Below, one piece after another: positions 1-7,561 of a DNA stretch of 64,000 bases. The stretch comes from JARICQ01 sp964527205 (GTDB taxonomy: Bacteria > Bacillota > Clostridia > Tissierellales > Tissierellaceae): assembly GCA_964527205.1 (NCBI GenBank), contig CAZGQG010000006.1, positions 1 through 64,000 on the forward strand. The letters run 5' to 3'. The stretch's first letter is position 1. Every line of letters begins with the position of its first letter. The notes beneath the pieces are model-generated. The model did no database searches, had not been told where the DNA came from, and was given only the letters and a program-made list of their open reading frames with translations. A program made the translations under genes and the position numbers.

Positions 1-794
1 AAGATAAAATTCATAGCCCTTATTATTTCCATATAATCATCACTTTTAAATCGGATCACTTTAGTATCTATTAGCTCTGCTCCTGGATAGTTTGAAAGCT
101 TGTAGGCTGTCATATGATCCTTGTATCTAACCTCTAGTTCAAAGCTTTCAGGTAGGTCTATTATTAGCTCTGACAGGTCCTTGCCTAAGGCTTCTTTGAC
201 TCCTTCTTGGATTAACTCCAAGGCCAATTCAGGATGTATATTAACAGTGGAATTTCCCACTCCTTCCTTGACTGGAAGAGTTATAATATCTTCATTTATA
301 CTCTTTATATCTTGGCATAGGCCTAGGTCACCGGATACAAAGACCACTGGTACCCCTAGATAGGAAGCAATATAGGAATGAATTAAAAATTCATCTACAT
401 AGTCTCCATTTAATTTTACATAATCCATATCAACATTCATGGTATGGGATAGGGGATTGGCATCCTTGCTTGAGGCTGAATGATAGCCAATAAAGATAAG
501 GGCGTCAAAACTACTGTCTAAACCCTGGACCATTGAATAGCTATCCCCGCTCCAACCTCTTATTAACTTAGTGTTTTTAGGAAGTAAATTGTGATTTATA
601 TTTCTACCACTATCATGGGCATCTTTTACAAGAATTTCCTCTGCACCCATCTGATTAGCAGCCTTACAGGCAGCATTTACTTCCAGGGTCATTTGATGGG
701 CAAAGTCCTTATGGTCAGGTTTATTTAGGATGGTTTCATCCCAATGATTTACACCGGTTATTCCTTCAAGATCTGCACTAATAAATATTTTCAT
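1..794 (-). CDS. D-aminopeptidase DppA-like, peptidase family M55 (C-terminus cut by window edge)
   Basis: The reverse strand encodes a protein starting MKIFISADLEGITGV, the hallmark start of the M55 family, whose prototype DppA is a zinc-dependent self-compartmentalising D-aminopeptidase. The Asp8 and Glu10 metal ligands of the DLEG motif are present, and further conserved stretches (KDAHDSGRN, GYHS, SHTMN) follow in the expected order. About 264 residues are visible with no stop codon before the window edge; family members have roughly 265-280, so only a short tail is missing. The ATG has a strong site (CTAAGGAGGAAACTAT) directly upstream. It probably acts on D-amino-acid peptides from cell-wall turnover. 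It is transcribed divergently from the oxidoreductase at 986. Confidence 0.88.
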   Translation of the reverse strand, partial: MKIFISADLEGITGVNHWDETILNKPDHKDFAHQMTLEVNAACKAANQMGAEEILVKDAHDSGRNINHNLLPKNTKLIRGWSGDSYSMVQGLDSSFDALIFIGYHSASSKDANPLSHTMNVDMDYVKLNGDYVDEFLIHSYIASYLGVPVVFVSGDLGLCQDIKSINEDIITLPVKEGVGNSTVNIHPELALELIQEGVKEALGKDLSELIIDLPESFELEVRYKDHMTAYKLSNYPGAELIDTKVIRFKSDDYMEIIRAMNFI

Positions 795-909
795 ATAGTT
801 TCCTCCTTAGTATGGTAAACAAAGAATAGCTTAGATAATATAATACTAAAGAAAAGGTCTATATACAAATCTAGATAGGACTGTTTTATTGAAAGTCTGG
901 GAATGATTT

Positions 910-939
910 AATAGGATCCTATTGAGGTATAATAGGACT
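910..939. promoter_or_regulatory. AATAGGA dyads in divergent intergenic region
   Basis: AATAGGATCCTATT (910-923) is a perfect 14-bp palindrome. It is followed by a second AATAGGA half-site (931-937) that overlaps a TATAAT box (928-933) reading toward the gene at 986. The position, between and over promoter elements in a 191-bp divergent region, suggests an operator for one or both flanking genes. No regulator gene is adjacent. Confidence 0.35.
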
Positions 940-985
940 ATAGAGGGATTTAATTTTTTAAAATAATATAAATGGAAGTGATAAT

Positions 986-2425
986 ATGGAAAAGATTGCA
1001 ATTATTGGCATGGGCATAAGTGGTATGGCTGTACTTAGGGCCTATGAAAAACATGTTGACATGTCTAGGGTAGAGATAGATTGCTATGATAGTGAATATA
1101 GTTTTGGTAGAGGCTATCCCTTTCGTGAGGACTCGGAAAAATTAATCCTAAATCTTAGGACAAATAAAATAAGCTATGATTATAGGGAATTAGAAGATCT
1201 AGGGGTCTGGTACAGAGAAAAAGACTTAGAAAGGCCAGATTACCCATCAAGACCAGTATTTGGAAGGTATATGAAGGAAAAATTACAAGACACTATAGAA
1301 GCTACAGCTGCAAATGTAATTTATCAAAGGGTAAAGAGGATAGATAAGCTTGATGGAGCCTGGGAAATCCAGGATGAAGGAGGAAGGGTTAAAAAATATG
1401 ACCGAGTCCACCTTTGCAATGGTGTTTTAGGGCAAAAAAAATTATATGATTTAGAAAAGGCGGACAATTATATAGACTCTGTATATCCAGTTAGGGAAAA
1501 ACTGGACTCCATTAAAGAGCATGATAGGGTTTTAATTATTGGTACAGGACTTACTGCCATAGATACAGCTTCCTATCTTCTTCAAGAAAAGAGGATGAAA
1601 TCTATAAGCATGTTTTCAAGAAATAATATTATGCCCACAGTTAGGGTTAGGGAGCCTAAGGTGAATATAAAGTACTTTACTATGACTAAACTTAAGAATA
1701 CATTAAGAGAAAATTATGGCAGGATATCCTTTGAAAAATTTGATCAAATGTTTTTAAGGGAATTAAAAGAACAAGGCATAGACTTTGAAGACTTTAATAG
1801 GGATCATATGCAGGGAGAAATGGAAGGACTTTTATATAATATAGAAAATCCTGATGACTTAGGTGTAGTACAAGCTCTCCTGCCCTATATGAACCTTATC
1901 TTAAACAAGGTCTGGGATTCTATGACCATAAGTGATAGAAAGAAATTCAAAGAAAAATACCACACATTTATATGTCTTAATAGAAGTGCCCTACAGAGAA
2001 AGAGTGCAGATATAATTATAAGGGCCTATAGGGAAGGCAGGTTAAAATTGGAAAACTCTGTAAGGGATGTAAGCATAAACGACAGGGGCAAATTTATCCT
2101 GCTGGATAAAAATCAGATGCCAATAAATCCTAAGGATCAATTTGATTATGCCTTAAATGGAACAGGCTTTGACTATAGTTTAGAGAATATAGAAGAGGTA
2201 AATCCTTTACTGGCTCAACTTCTTGATAAAAGATATATAGCTGTTGATGCTAGTGGTGGCATATCAGTGCTACCAGGAACAATGCAGGTCATATCTCCGA
2301 GATTTGGAACACTAGAAAACTTACATGCCCATGGAGTTCTTACAGCAGGGGTCCAATATAGAAATAATTCTACAATGATCATACAATTAACTGCAAGAGT
2401 TGCAATCAGAGAGCTTTATAAATAA
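986..2425 (+). CDS. FAD/NAD(P)-binding oxidoreductase
   Basis: This 479-residue protein has two dinucleotide-binding glycine motifs. One lies at the very N-terminus (IIGMGISGMAVL) for FAD, and the second is near residue 185 (VLIIGTGLTAIDTA) for NAD(P)H. The early segment with YSFGRGYPFR resembles the FAD/NAD(P)-binding domain of proteins similar to urate hydroxylase HpyO and siderophore-type monooxygenases (Pfam NAD_binding_9 type). The substrate cannot be read from sequence. The ATG is preceded by GGAAGTGATA. The gene stands alone between a divergent peptidase and the cold-shock gene, with possible operator dyads upstream. It could reduce a quinone or hydroxylate a small molecule; only the cofactor assignment is firm. 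Confidence 0.72.
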   Translation: MEKIAIIGMGISGMAVLRAYEKHVDMSRVEIDCYDSEYSFGRGYPFREDSEKLILNLRTNKISYDYRELEDLGVWYREKDLERPDYPSRPVFGRYMKEKLQDTIEATAANVIYQRVKRIDKLDGAWEIQDEGGRVKKYDRVHLCNGVLGQKKLYDLEKADNYIDSVYPVREKLDSIKEHDRVLIIGTGLTAIDTASYLLQEKRMKSISMFSRNNIMPTVRVREPKVNIKYFTMTKLKNTLRENYGRISFEKFDQMFLRELKEQGIDFEDFNRDHMQGEMEGLLYNIENPDDLGVVQALLPYMNLILNKVWDSMTISDRKKFKEKYHTFICLNRSALQRKSADIIIRAYREGRLKLENSVRDVSINDRGKFILLDKNQMPINPKDQFDYALNGTGFDYSLENIEEVNPLLAQLLDKRYIAVDASGGISVLPGTMQVISPRFGTLENLHAHGVLTAGVQYRNNSTMIIQLTARVAIRELYK

Positions 2426-2491
2426 AAGAGAGACAAGTATAGAGTAAGGCAAAGAAATATCAAGTTATTTAAAGATTTATTTAAATAAAGC

Positions 2492-2520
2492 TTGCTATAT
2501 AAAATAAAGGGTGGTATACT
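2492..2520 (+). promoter_or_regulatory. Promoter of the cold-shock gene
   Basis: TTGCTA (2492-2497) and TATACT (2515-2520) are separated by 17 bp, a good sigma-A promoter. Transcription would start near 2527, giving a leader of about 125 nt before the csp start codon. Confidence 0.6.
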
Positions 2521-2526
2521 AGGGTA

Positions 2527-2652
2527 GAACTTAAATTTCGAGTAAATAGTAACACGATATATTTCTATATACTGTTAAACATAGTATGCCCTAGATTTTA
2601 TTTGTGGATTATTAAAATTAGTTTAAGAAATAAAATTTTGGAGGTATACACT
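2527..2652 (+). promoter_or_regulatory. Long 5' leader of the cold-shock mRNA
   Basis: About 125 nt separate the predicted start site from the csp ATG, far more than for other genes here. Cold-shock mRNAs commonly carry long, refolding leaders that control translation. The leader is AT-rich with small internal hairpin potential (for example around 2558-2575), and the ribosome site GGAGG sits at 2640-2644. CCCTAG at 2589-2594 is complementary to CTAGGG at 2519-2524, but the latter lies largely upstream of the predicted start site. Confidence 0.4.
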
Positions 2653-2850
2653 ATGACAGGTACAGTAAAATGGTTTAATGCAGAAAAAGGATTTGGATTT
2701 ATTACTACAGAGGAAGGAACAGATGTGTTCGCACATTTCTCACAAATCCAAAAAGACGGTTTCAAATCATTAGACGAAGGCGAAGAAGTAGAATTCGACG
2801 TAGTCGAAGGCGAAAAAGGTCTTCAAGCAGAAAATATCGTTTCTAAGTAA
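2653..2850 (+). CDS. Cold-shock protein, CspA family
   Basis: This 65-residue protein begins MTGTVKWFNAEKGFGFI. It is a complete single cold-shock (OB-fold) domain with both RNA-binding motifs, KGFGFI (RNP1) and VFAHFS (RNP2). It binds single-stranded RNA and DNA and acts as an RNA chaperone in the cytoplasm. The start chosen is the ATG at 2653, nine bases after GGAGG; an in-frame upstream TTG at 2602 would add 17 unrelated residues and lacks a ribosome site. It is monocistronic, with a strong promoter, a long leader and two terminators. Acidic residues are abundant in the second half, as usual for the family. Confidence 0.96.
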   Translation: MTGTVKWFNAEKGFGFITTEEGTDVFAHFSQIQKDGFKSLDEGEEVEFDVVEGEKGLQAENIVSK

Positions 2851-2860
2851 TTGATATTTT

Positions 2861-2890
2861 AACCCTAGAATATATATTCTAGGGTTTTTT
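2861..2890 (+). terminator. Rho-independent terminator of csp
   Basis: A 10-bp stem AACCCTAGAA / TTCTAGGGTT with loop TATATA is followed directly by a T run, 11 bases after the csp stop codon. Confidence 0.9.
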
Positions 2891-2916
2891 AATGGGAAAA
2901 TTTAAGAAACAAGGAT

Positions 2917-2962
2917 AAAAGAGACAGGCAGATTCATAATTGCTTGTCTCTTTTAGTTTTTA
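2917..2962 (+). terminator. Second terminator downstream of csp
   Basis: AAAAGAGACAGGCA (2917-2930) pairs with TGCTTGTCTCTTTT (2941-2954), a 14-bp stem with one G-U pair and a 10-nt loop, followed by AGTTTTT. It backs up the first terminator and insulates the moxR operon, whose likely -10 box TATAAT is at 2990-2995. Confidence 0.75.
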
Positions 2963-3032
2963 ATCCTGCAAAATCATAAATCCATATGATATAATGGGGA
3001 TTAATATGTGAATTAGAGGAGGAAATAAATTA

Positions 3033-3980
3033 ATGGAAATAAATAGATTTGTAGATTTTAAGGATAAGATTGTAAAAAACATTTCAAAGGTAATAGTAGG
3101 CAAAGAAGAAGAAATAGAAATAGTCCTGGTGGCTTTTCTCTCTGGAGGCCATGTTCTCTTAGAAGACATACCTGGTACTGGAAAGACCATGATGGTAAAG
3201 TCCTTTTCAAAGACCTTGAACTTGTCCTTTAAGAGGATTCAGTTCACCCCCGACCTACTCCCTTCTGATATTACAGGCATAAGCTTTTACAATCAAAAAA
3301 CTGAGAAGTTTCAGTTTAGGGAAGGCCCATTATTTGCCAACATAGTTCTTACAGATGAGATAAATAGGGCAACCCCTAGGACCCAATCCGCACTTTTAGA
3401 GGCAATGGAAGAAAAGCAAATAACTGCTGATGGAACAACTAGGAAGTTGGATAGACCCTTTATGGTCCTGGCAACCCAAAACCCTATAGAATCCTTTGGT
3501 ACATTTCCTCTTCCAGAAGCTCAAATGGATAGGTTTCTTATACGTATGAAGATGGGATACCCTAAATTAGAGGATGAAAAACTCATAATAAATAGGAATA
3601 TAGGAGATCCTCTAGATGGAATAAGTTCAGTTATTCAGGAGGAAGAATTGGAATATCTATTAGAAAATGTATCCAAGGTTAGCATTCAAGATGATGTTAT
3701 GGATTACCTAGTAAATATAGTGAGCCAGACAAGAAATAGAAAGGACATAAGCCTAGGAGCCAGTCCCCGTGGATCAATAGCCTTATTTAAAGCATCTCAG
3801 GCCTATGCAGCTATAAGGGGTAGGGATTATATACTGCCAGAGGACATTAAGCTAATAGCTCCCTATGTCTTAAACCACAGGGTAATATCCCCTCAAGCAA
3901 GGAGTATAGAGGATGCCATAGATTTAATAAATGAAATAGTACTTAGTGTAGAAGTACCTCTAGAAAATCAAGGTATATAG
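3033..3980 (+). CDS. MoxR-type AAA+ ATPase
   Basis: This 315-residue AAA+ protein has Walker A PGTGKT (residues 47-52), Walker B VLTDEINRA (Asp108, Glu109) and sensor 1 VLATQNP (Asn150). These sequences are characteristic of the MoxR family, which acts as a chaperone-like remodelling ATPase for partner proteins with metal-binding or von Willebrand-type domains. A DUF58 protein follows 3 bp downstream and a DUF4129 membrane protein after that, the same order as Bacillus yeaC-yeaD-yebA. The three form one operon of unknown substrate, usually linked to the envelope. The ATG follows GAGGAGG. Confidence 0.9.
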   Translation: MEINRFVDFKDKIVKNISKVIVGKEEEIEIVLVAFLSGGHVLLEDIPGTGKTMMVKSFSKTLNLSFKRIQFTPDLLPSDITGISFYNQKTEKFQFREGPLFANIVLTDEINRATPRTQSALLEAMEEKQITADGTTRKLDRPFMVLATQNPIESFGTFPLPEAQMDRFLIRMKMGYPKLEDEKLIINRNIGDPLDGISSVIQEEELEYLLENVSKVSIQDDVMDYLVNIVSQTRNRKDISLGASPRGSIALFKASQAYAAIRGRDYILPEDIKLIAPYVLNHRVISPQARSIEDAIDLINEIVLSVEVPLENQGI

Positions 3981-3982
3981 GC

Positions 3983-5059
3983 ATGGTTTGGTTTTTAATT
4001 ATTCTTTTAGTATTGGTATTTATAGTCAATGAAGCAAGTGTTCGTCTAGGCATGTTTAATTTAAATTATAGTTTAGAGCTAGGCAAGGATATGGCTGAAA
4101 TTGGAGAAGAGATAGAGGTCTACTCTACAATAGAAAATGAAAAGCCCTTTGTAGTTTCTTTTATCAGAGTCTATGAGAGATTTAGAAAGGGTTTTAATAG
4201 GAAAAACAATATCTACAGCCTGTTTATTATGCCCTATGAAAGGGTTAGGAGAAGCTATAAGATTTATGGGATTGAAAGAGGTAAATTCCCTATTAGTGAG
4301 ATAAAAATAGAAATTGGAGATTTTATTGGTTTAAAATCTGAAGATCATAATTTTATCATGGATAGGCAGGTGGTTATACTGCCTAAGAAAGAAGAATTAA
4401 AAGAACTTATTAAACCCCTAGGATCATTAATAGGGGATACATCTGTGAAGAGGTGGATTTTAGAAGACCCACTTATGACCACTGGCATAAGAGAATATAC
4501 AGGCAATGAGCCGGAAAGATTTATCCATTGGCCTTCATCCTTAAGATATGGAGAATTAATGGTTAAAAATTTTGATTTTACAACTGATAATAGTGTTATG
4601 ATTCTCCTTAATATAGAAACTATGAAGCCTTCCTATGAGAGGATAGATGGAGAGATTATAGAAGAAGCTATAAAGATAACTAGATCCGTTATGGAGGAGT
4701 TTGAAGCTTCAAAGATACCCTACGGCTTTGCCTGCAATAGCTACAACTACGATTCAGACTATGAGAAGGGCCACCTCTACTATCAGGGCCTAGGCAAGGC
4801 TCATCTAAATAGATTTTTAAAGATACTAGGATCTATGGATTATAAGGTGGGAACTTTTTTTAAAAACACAATTAATGATATAAGCAAGCTCCAGGGAAAC
4901 TACAGTACAGTTGTAATAGTTACTCCAAAAATATTAGAAGACTATATAGAGCCTATTAATGCCTTAAGCAAATCTGTAAATAGAACAGTAGTTATATCTG
5001 TAGAAGATGAGAATTTAGGGACTTTAGGCAATCATATTATAAAGTATAGGGGTAGATAG
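3983..5059 (+). CDS. DUF58-domain protein, MoxR partner
   Basis: This 358-residue protein starts with a hydrophobic anchor (MVWFLIILLVLVFIV), then has a beta-rich region and the DUF58 core DPLMTTGIREYTGNEPERFI followed by HWPSSLRYGELMVK (about residues 160-190). DUF58 proteins carry a degenerate von Willebrand-like domain and are encoded next to MoxR ATPases across bacteria. The start ATG is 3 bp after the moxR stop, and the next gene begins 2 bp after this one, so translation is probably coupled. Function beyond association with MoxR is not known. Confidence 0.88.
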   Translation: MVWFLIILLVLVFIVNEASVRLGMFNLNYSLELGKDMAEIGEEIEVYSTIENEKPFVVSFIRVYERFRKGFNRKNNIYSLFIMPYERVRRSYKIYGIERGKFPISEIKIEIGDFIGLKSEDHNFIMDRQVVILPKKEELKELIKPLGSLIGDTSVKRWILEDPLMTTGIREYTGNEPERFIHWPSSLRYGELMVKNFDFTTDNSVMILLNIETMKPSYERIDGEIIEEAIKITRSVMEEFEASKIPYGFACNSYNYDSDYEKGHLYYQGLGKAHLNRFLKILGSMDYKVGTFFKNTINDISKLQGNYSTVVIVTPKILEDYIEPINALSKSVNRTVVISVEDENLGTLGNHIIKYRGR

Positions 5060-5060
5060 G

Positions 5061-6042
5061 ATGAAGGAGATAGTTTTAATTGAAATAATATCATTTGCAT
5101 CATTTATTTACTCTTTGGTAAGCCTATTCTATGGAATGGCTCCCAACAATGAAATGCTCCTGGTTTTTTTCTTTACAGTAGGGATTAGTATATTTTATGC
5201 TAGAAATAAAAACCGTTCAAAAATATATAAAGNNNNNNNNNNNNNNNNNNNNNNNNNNNNNNNNNNNNNNNNNNNNNNNNNNNNNNNNNNNNNNNNNNNN
5301 NNNNNNNNNNNNNNNNNNNNNNNNNNNNNNNNTAAGAAATATTAGAAGGACTAATATTAAATATTTAATAGCCACTGGTATATTTCTCCTTATAAATTCA
5401 ATTGATCAAATAAAGAGCTTTATAATTGGAGGATTTGGGAAAATAATAGATCTTTTTATAGTGATAATATACTATCCCATGCACTGGCTTACTAAAAACA
5501 TAGATCTTGGATCCGGGGATTATATTCAGGTGGAAGAAGAACTTTCAGAAGGTCTTGGAGAATTGGGCTTGGAAAGCATGGAAGGATCTGAAGGAGTTTT
5601 TCAAGAAAATGCTCCTATGGACTTTAGCATAATGAGGAGAATTATTGGATTTATCCTAATTATAGTATTAATATACCTGGTCTATAGATTATTTATGAAA
5701 TCAAATGAGAAAAAAGATAGCCTTGGGGACTATAGGGAAGAAAGAGAATATATGGCTAGACCTAAAAAGAAAAGAAAGGCCATATTCCAGAGCTTAAGAT
5801 ATCCTAAGGATATAAAGGACCAGATCCGATTTTATTATAGGAAATATTTAAGAAAAGTGGATAAGGCTGATATCCAAGTATTAGATTCAGATACCAGTGA
5901 GGATATAAATGAAAAGGCAAAGCTAGAATTTGGAGATTCAGTGGAAAGTATTAGAAATATATATATTGAAAGCAGATATGGAAACAAGGATCAGGACATA
6001 GAGGATCTAGAGAAGATAAAAAGTCTTTATAAAAATTTATAG
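5061..6042 (+). CDS. DUF4129-type membrane protein, third MoxR-operon gene, interrupted by assembly gap
   Basis: Two pieces of what is probably one gene flank 100 N. The left piece (5061-5232) has two hydrophobic segments (about residues 5-25 and 32-47). The right piece (from 5333, frame defined at 5335) has further membrane segments, an acidic external stretch, a final helix (RRIIGFILIIVLIYLVYRLF), a basic linker and a helical C-terminus containing RFYYRKYLRKVD, typical of DUF4129 tails. In related operons the third gene often carries an extracytoplasmic transglutaminase-like domain, which would lie inside the gap if present. The pieces are in different frames across the gap, but the N count is a placeholder so frame means nothing. 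Confidence 0.65.
5233..5332. other. Assembly gap 1 (100 N)
   Basis: Exactly 100 N, the usual placeholder for a gap of unknown size. The flanks share no sequence overlap. It lies inside the third gene of the moxR operon, so up to several hundred codons may be missing. Confidence 0.99.
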
Positions 6043-6109
6043 GATATATGTTAAAATATGGGTAAGATTGTTTTATATTATATTAAAATAATAAAAAGAG
6101 GATGATTCT

Positions 6110-7411
6110 GTGAAAAAAGAACAAAAATTTGCAAAAGATCTAATTAATTTTATTGATTCAAGTCCCACAGCCTTTCATGCAACAAAAAATGTAGAGGAAA
6201 AGCTTGTGGAAAATGGATTTAAGGAAATAAGCCTAGGAGAAAAGTGGGATTTAGAAAAAGAAGGCAAATACTATGTAATGAAGAATAATTCAGCCATAGT
6301 AGGGTTTATAGTAGGAAAGGGTGAAGTTGAAGAAGATGGATTTAAGATAATAGGTGCCCATACAGATGCACCAACTTTTAAAATCAAGCCTAATCCAGAG
6401 ATGAAGGTTGAGGACACTTATTTAAAGCTTAATACAGAGGTTTATGGTGGACCAATATTAAATACCTGGTACGATAGACCCCTATCCATAGCAGGCAGGG
6501 TAAGTTTAAGAACTGATAATCCAATGAAGCCTGAAGAAAGACTTATAGATATGAAAAAGCCAATGCTTATCATACCAAATCTTGCCATACACATGAATAG
6601 GAAGGTAAATGAGGGTGTTAAAATAAATCCTCAAAAAGATACCCTGCCTCTCATGGCTAATATAGAAGAAGAGTTTGAAAAAGATAATTTTCTTCTAAAT
6701 TTGATTGCAGAAGAATTGGAAGTAGGATTAGAAGATATATTAGATTTTGAATTGTTCTTATATGGATTAGAAAAGGGATCCCTGGTAGGACTTAATGAAG
6801 AGTTTATCTCTGTTGGAAAACTAGATGACCTGGCCATGGTCCATGCAGGAGTTCAAGGACTCTTAGACAGCCAAGTGGCAAGGGCTACAAATGTAATGGT
6901 TTGCTTTGACAATGAAGAGGTAGGTAGCAGTACCAAGCAAGGAGCAGGAAGCCCAATGCTAAAGACCATACTTGAAAGAATTGCCCTGGCTATGAATAAG
7001 GACAAGGAAGATTATTATAGGGCAGTTTCCAATTCATTTTTAATATCAGCAGACCAGGCCCATGCTATACATCCAAATCAAGAGGATAAGCATGATCCTA
7101 CCAATAGGCCGGTAATGAATGCTGGACCTACAATAAAGCTAGCTGCAAATCAGGCCTATACTACGGATAGCTACTCCTCAGCTGTCTATGAAGCCCTATG
7201 CAAATCTGTGGGAGTGGATGTACAAAAATTTGTAAATAGATCAGATTTAAGGGGAGGGTCTACAATAGGACCCATATCTTCTTCACAACTTGATATCCCA
7301 TCTATAGACATTGGAAATCCAATACTTGCCATGCATTCCATTAGGGAATTAGGGGGAGTATACGATCACTACAATGTTTATAAATCCTTTAAGGAATTTT
7401 ATAGAATATAA
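6110..7411 (+). CDS. M18 family aminopeptidase (aspartyl aminopeptidase type)
   Basis: This 433-residue protein has the M18 metal motifs: AHTDAP (His84, Asp86), CFDNEEVGS (Glu269, Glu270), SADQAHAIHPN and the C-terminal RGGSTIGPI. M18 enzymes are cytoplasmic dizinc, usually dodecameric, aminopeptidases preferring acidic N-terminal residues. The length matches bacterial members. It starts with GTG at 6110, seven bases after AGAGGA. It is monocistronic with its own terminator. A peptide-degrading lifestyle is suggested by the M55 peptidase and PepF in the same window. Confidence 0.93.
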   Translation: MKKEQKFAKDLINFIDSSPTAFHATKNVEEKLVENGFKEISLGEKWDLEKEGKYYVMKNNSAIVGFIVGKGEVEEDGFKIIGAHTDAPTFKIKPNPEMKVEDTYLKLNTEVYGGPILNTWYDRPLSIAGRVSLRTDNPMKPEERLIDMKKPMLIIPNLAIHMNRKVNEGVKINPQKDTLPLMANIEEEFEKDNFLLNLIAEELEVGLEDILDFELFLYGLEKGSLVGLNEEFISVGKLDDLAMVHAGVQGLLDSQVARATNVMVCFDNEEVGSSTKQGAGSPMLKTILERIALAMNKDKEDYYRAVSNSFLISADQAHAIHPNQEDKHDPTNRPVMNAGPTIKLAANQAYTTDSYSSAVYEALCKSVGVDVQKFVNRSDLRGGSTIGPISSSQLDIPSIDIGNPILAMHSIRELGGVYDHYNVYKSFKEFYRI

Positions 7412-7423
7412 GGAGAGTAAAGG

Positions 7424-7452
7424 GCAGAGACTTTTAAGTCTTTGCTTTTTTT
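7424..7452 (+). terminator. Terminator after the M18 peptidase gene
   Basis: GCAGAGACTT pairs with AAGTCTTTGC (one G-U pair) and is followed by seven T, 12 bases after the stop codon. Confidence 0.8.
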
Positions 7453-7561
7453 GGATTAATTTTCTCATTAATGGGTAAGATAATAGAGCTATACAAAAAG
7501 AGACAAGTGTAATATAATAGGCAAAATATAATAGAATTTAGATAGAGAGGATGACATATAA

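Noticed and set aside
121..363. Forward-strand 80-codon open frame at the left edge
   Set aside because: It lies antisense to the M55 peptidase, has low-complexity Ser-rich sequence and no ribosome site.
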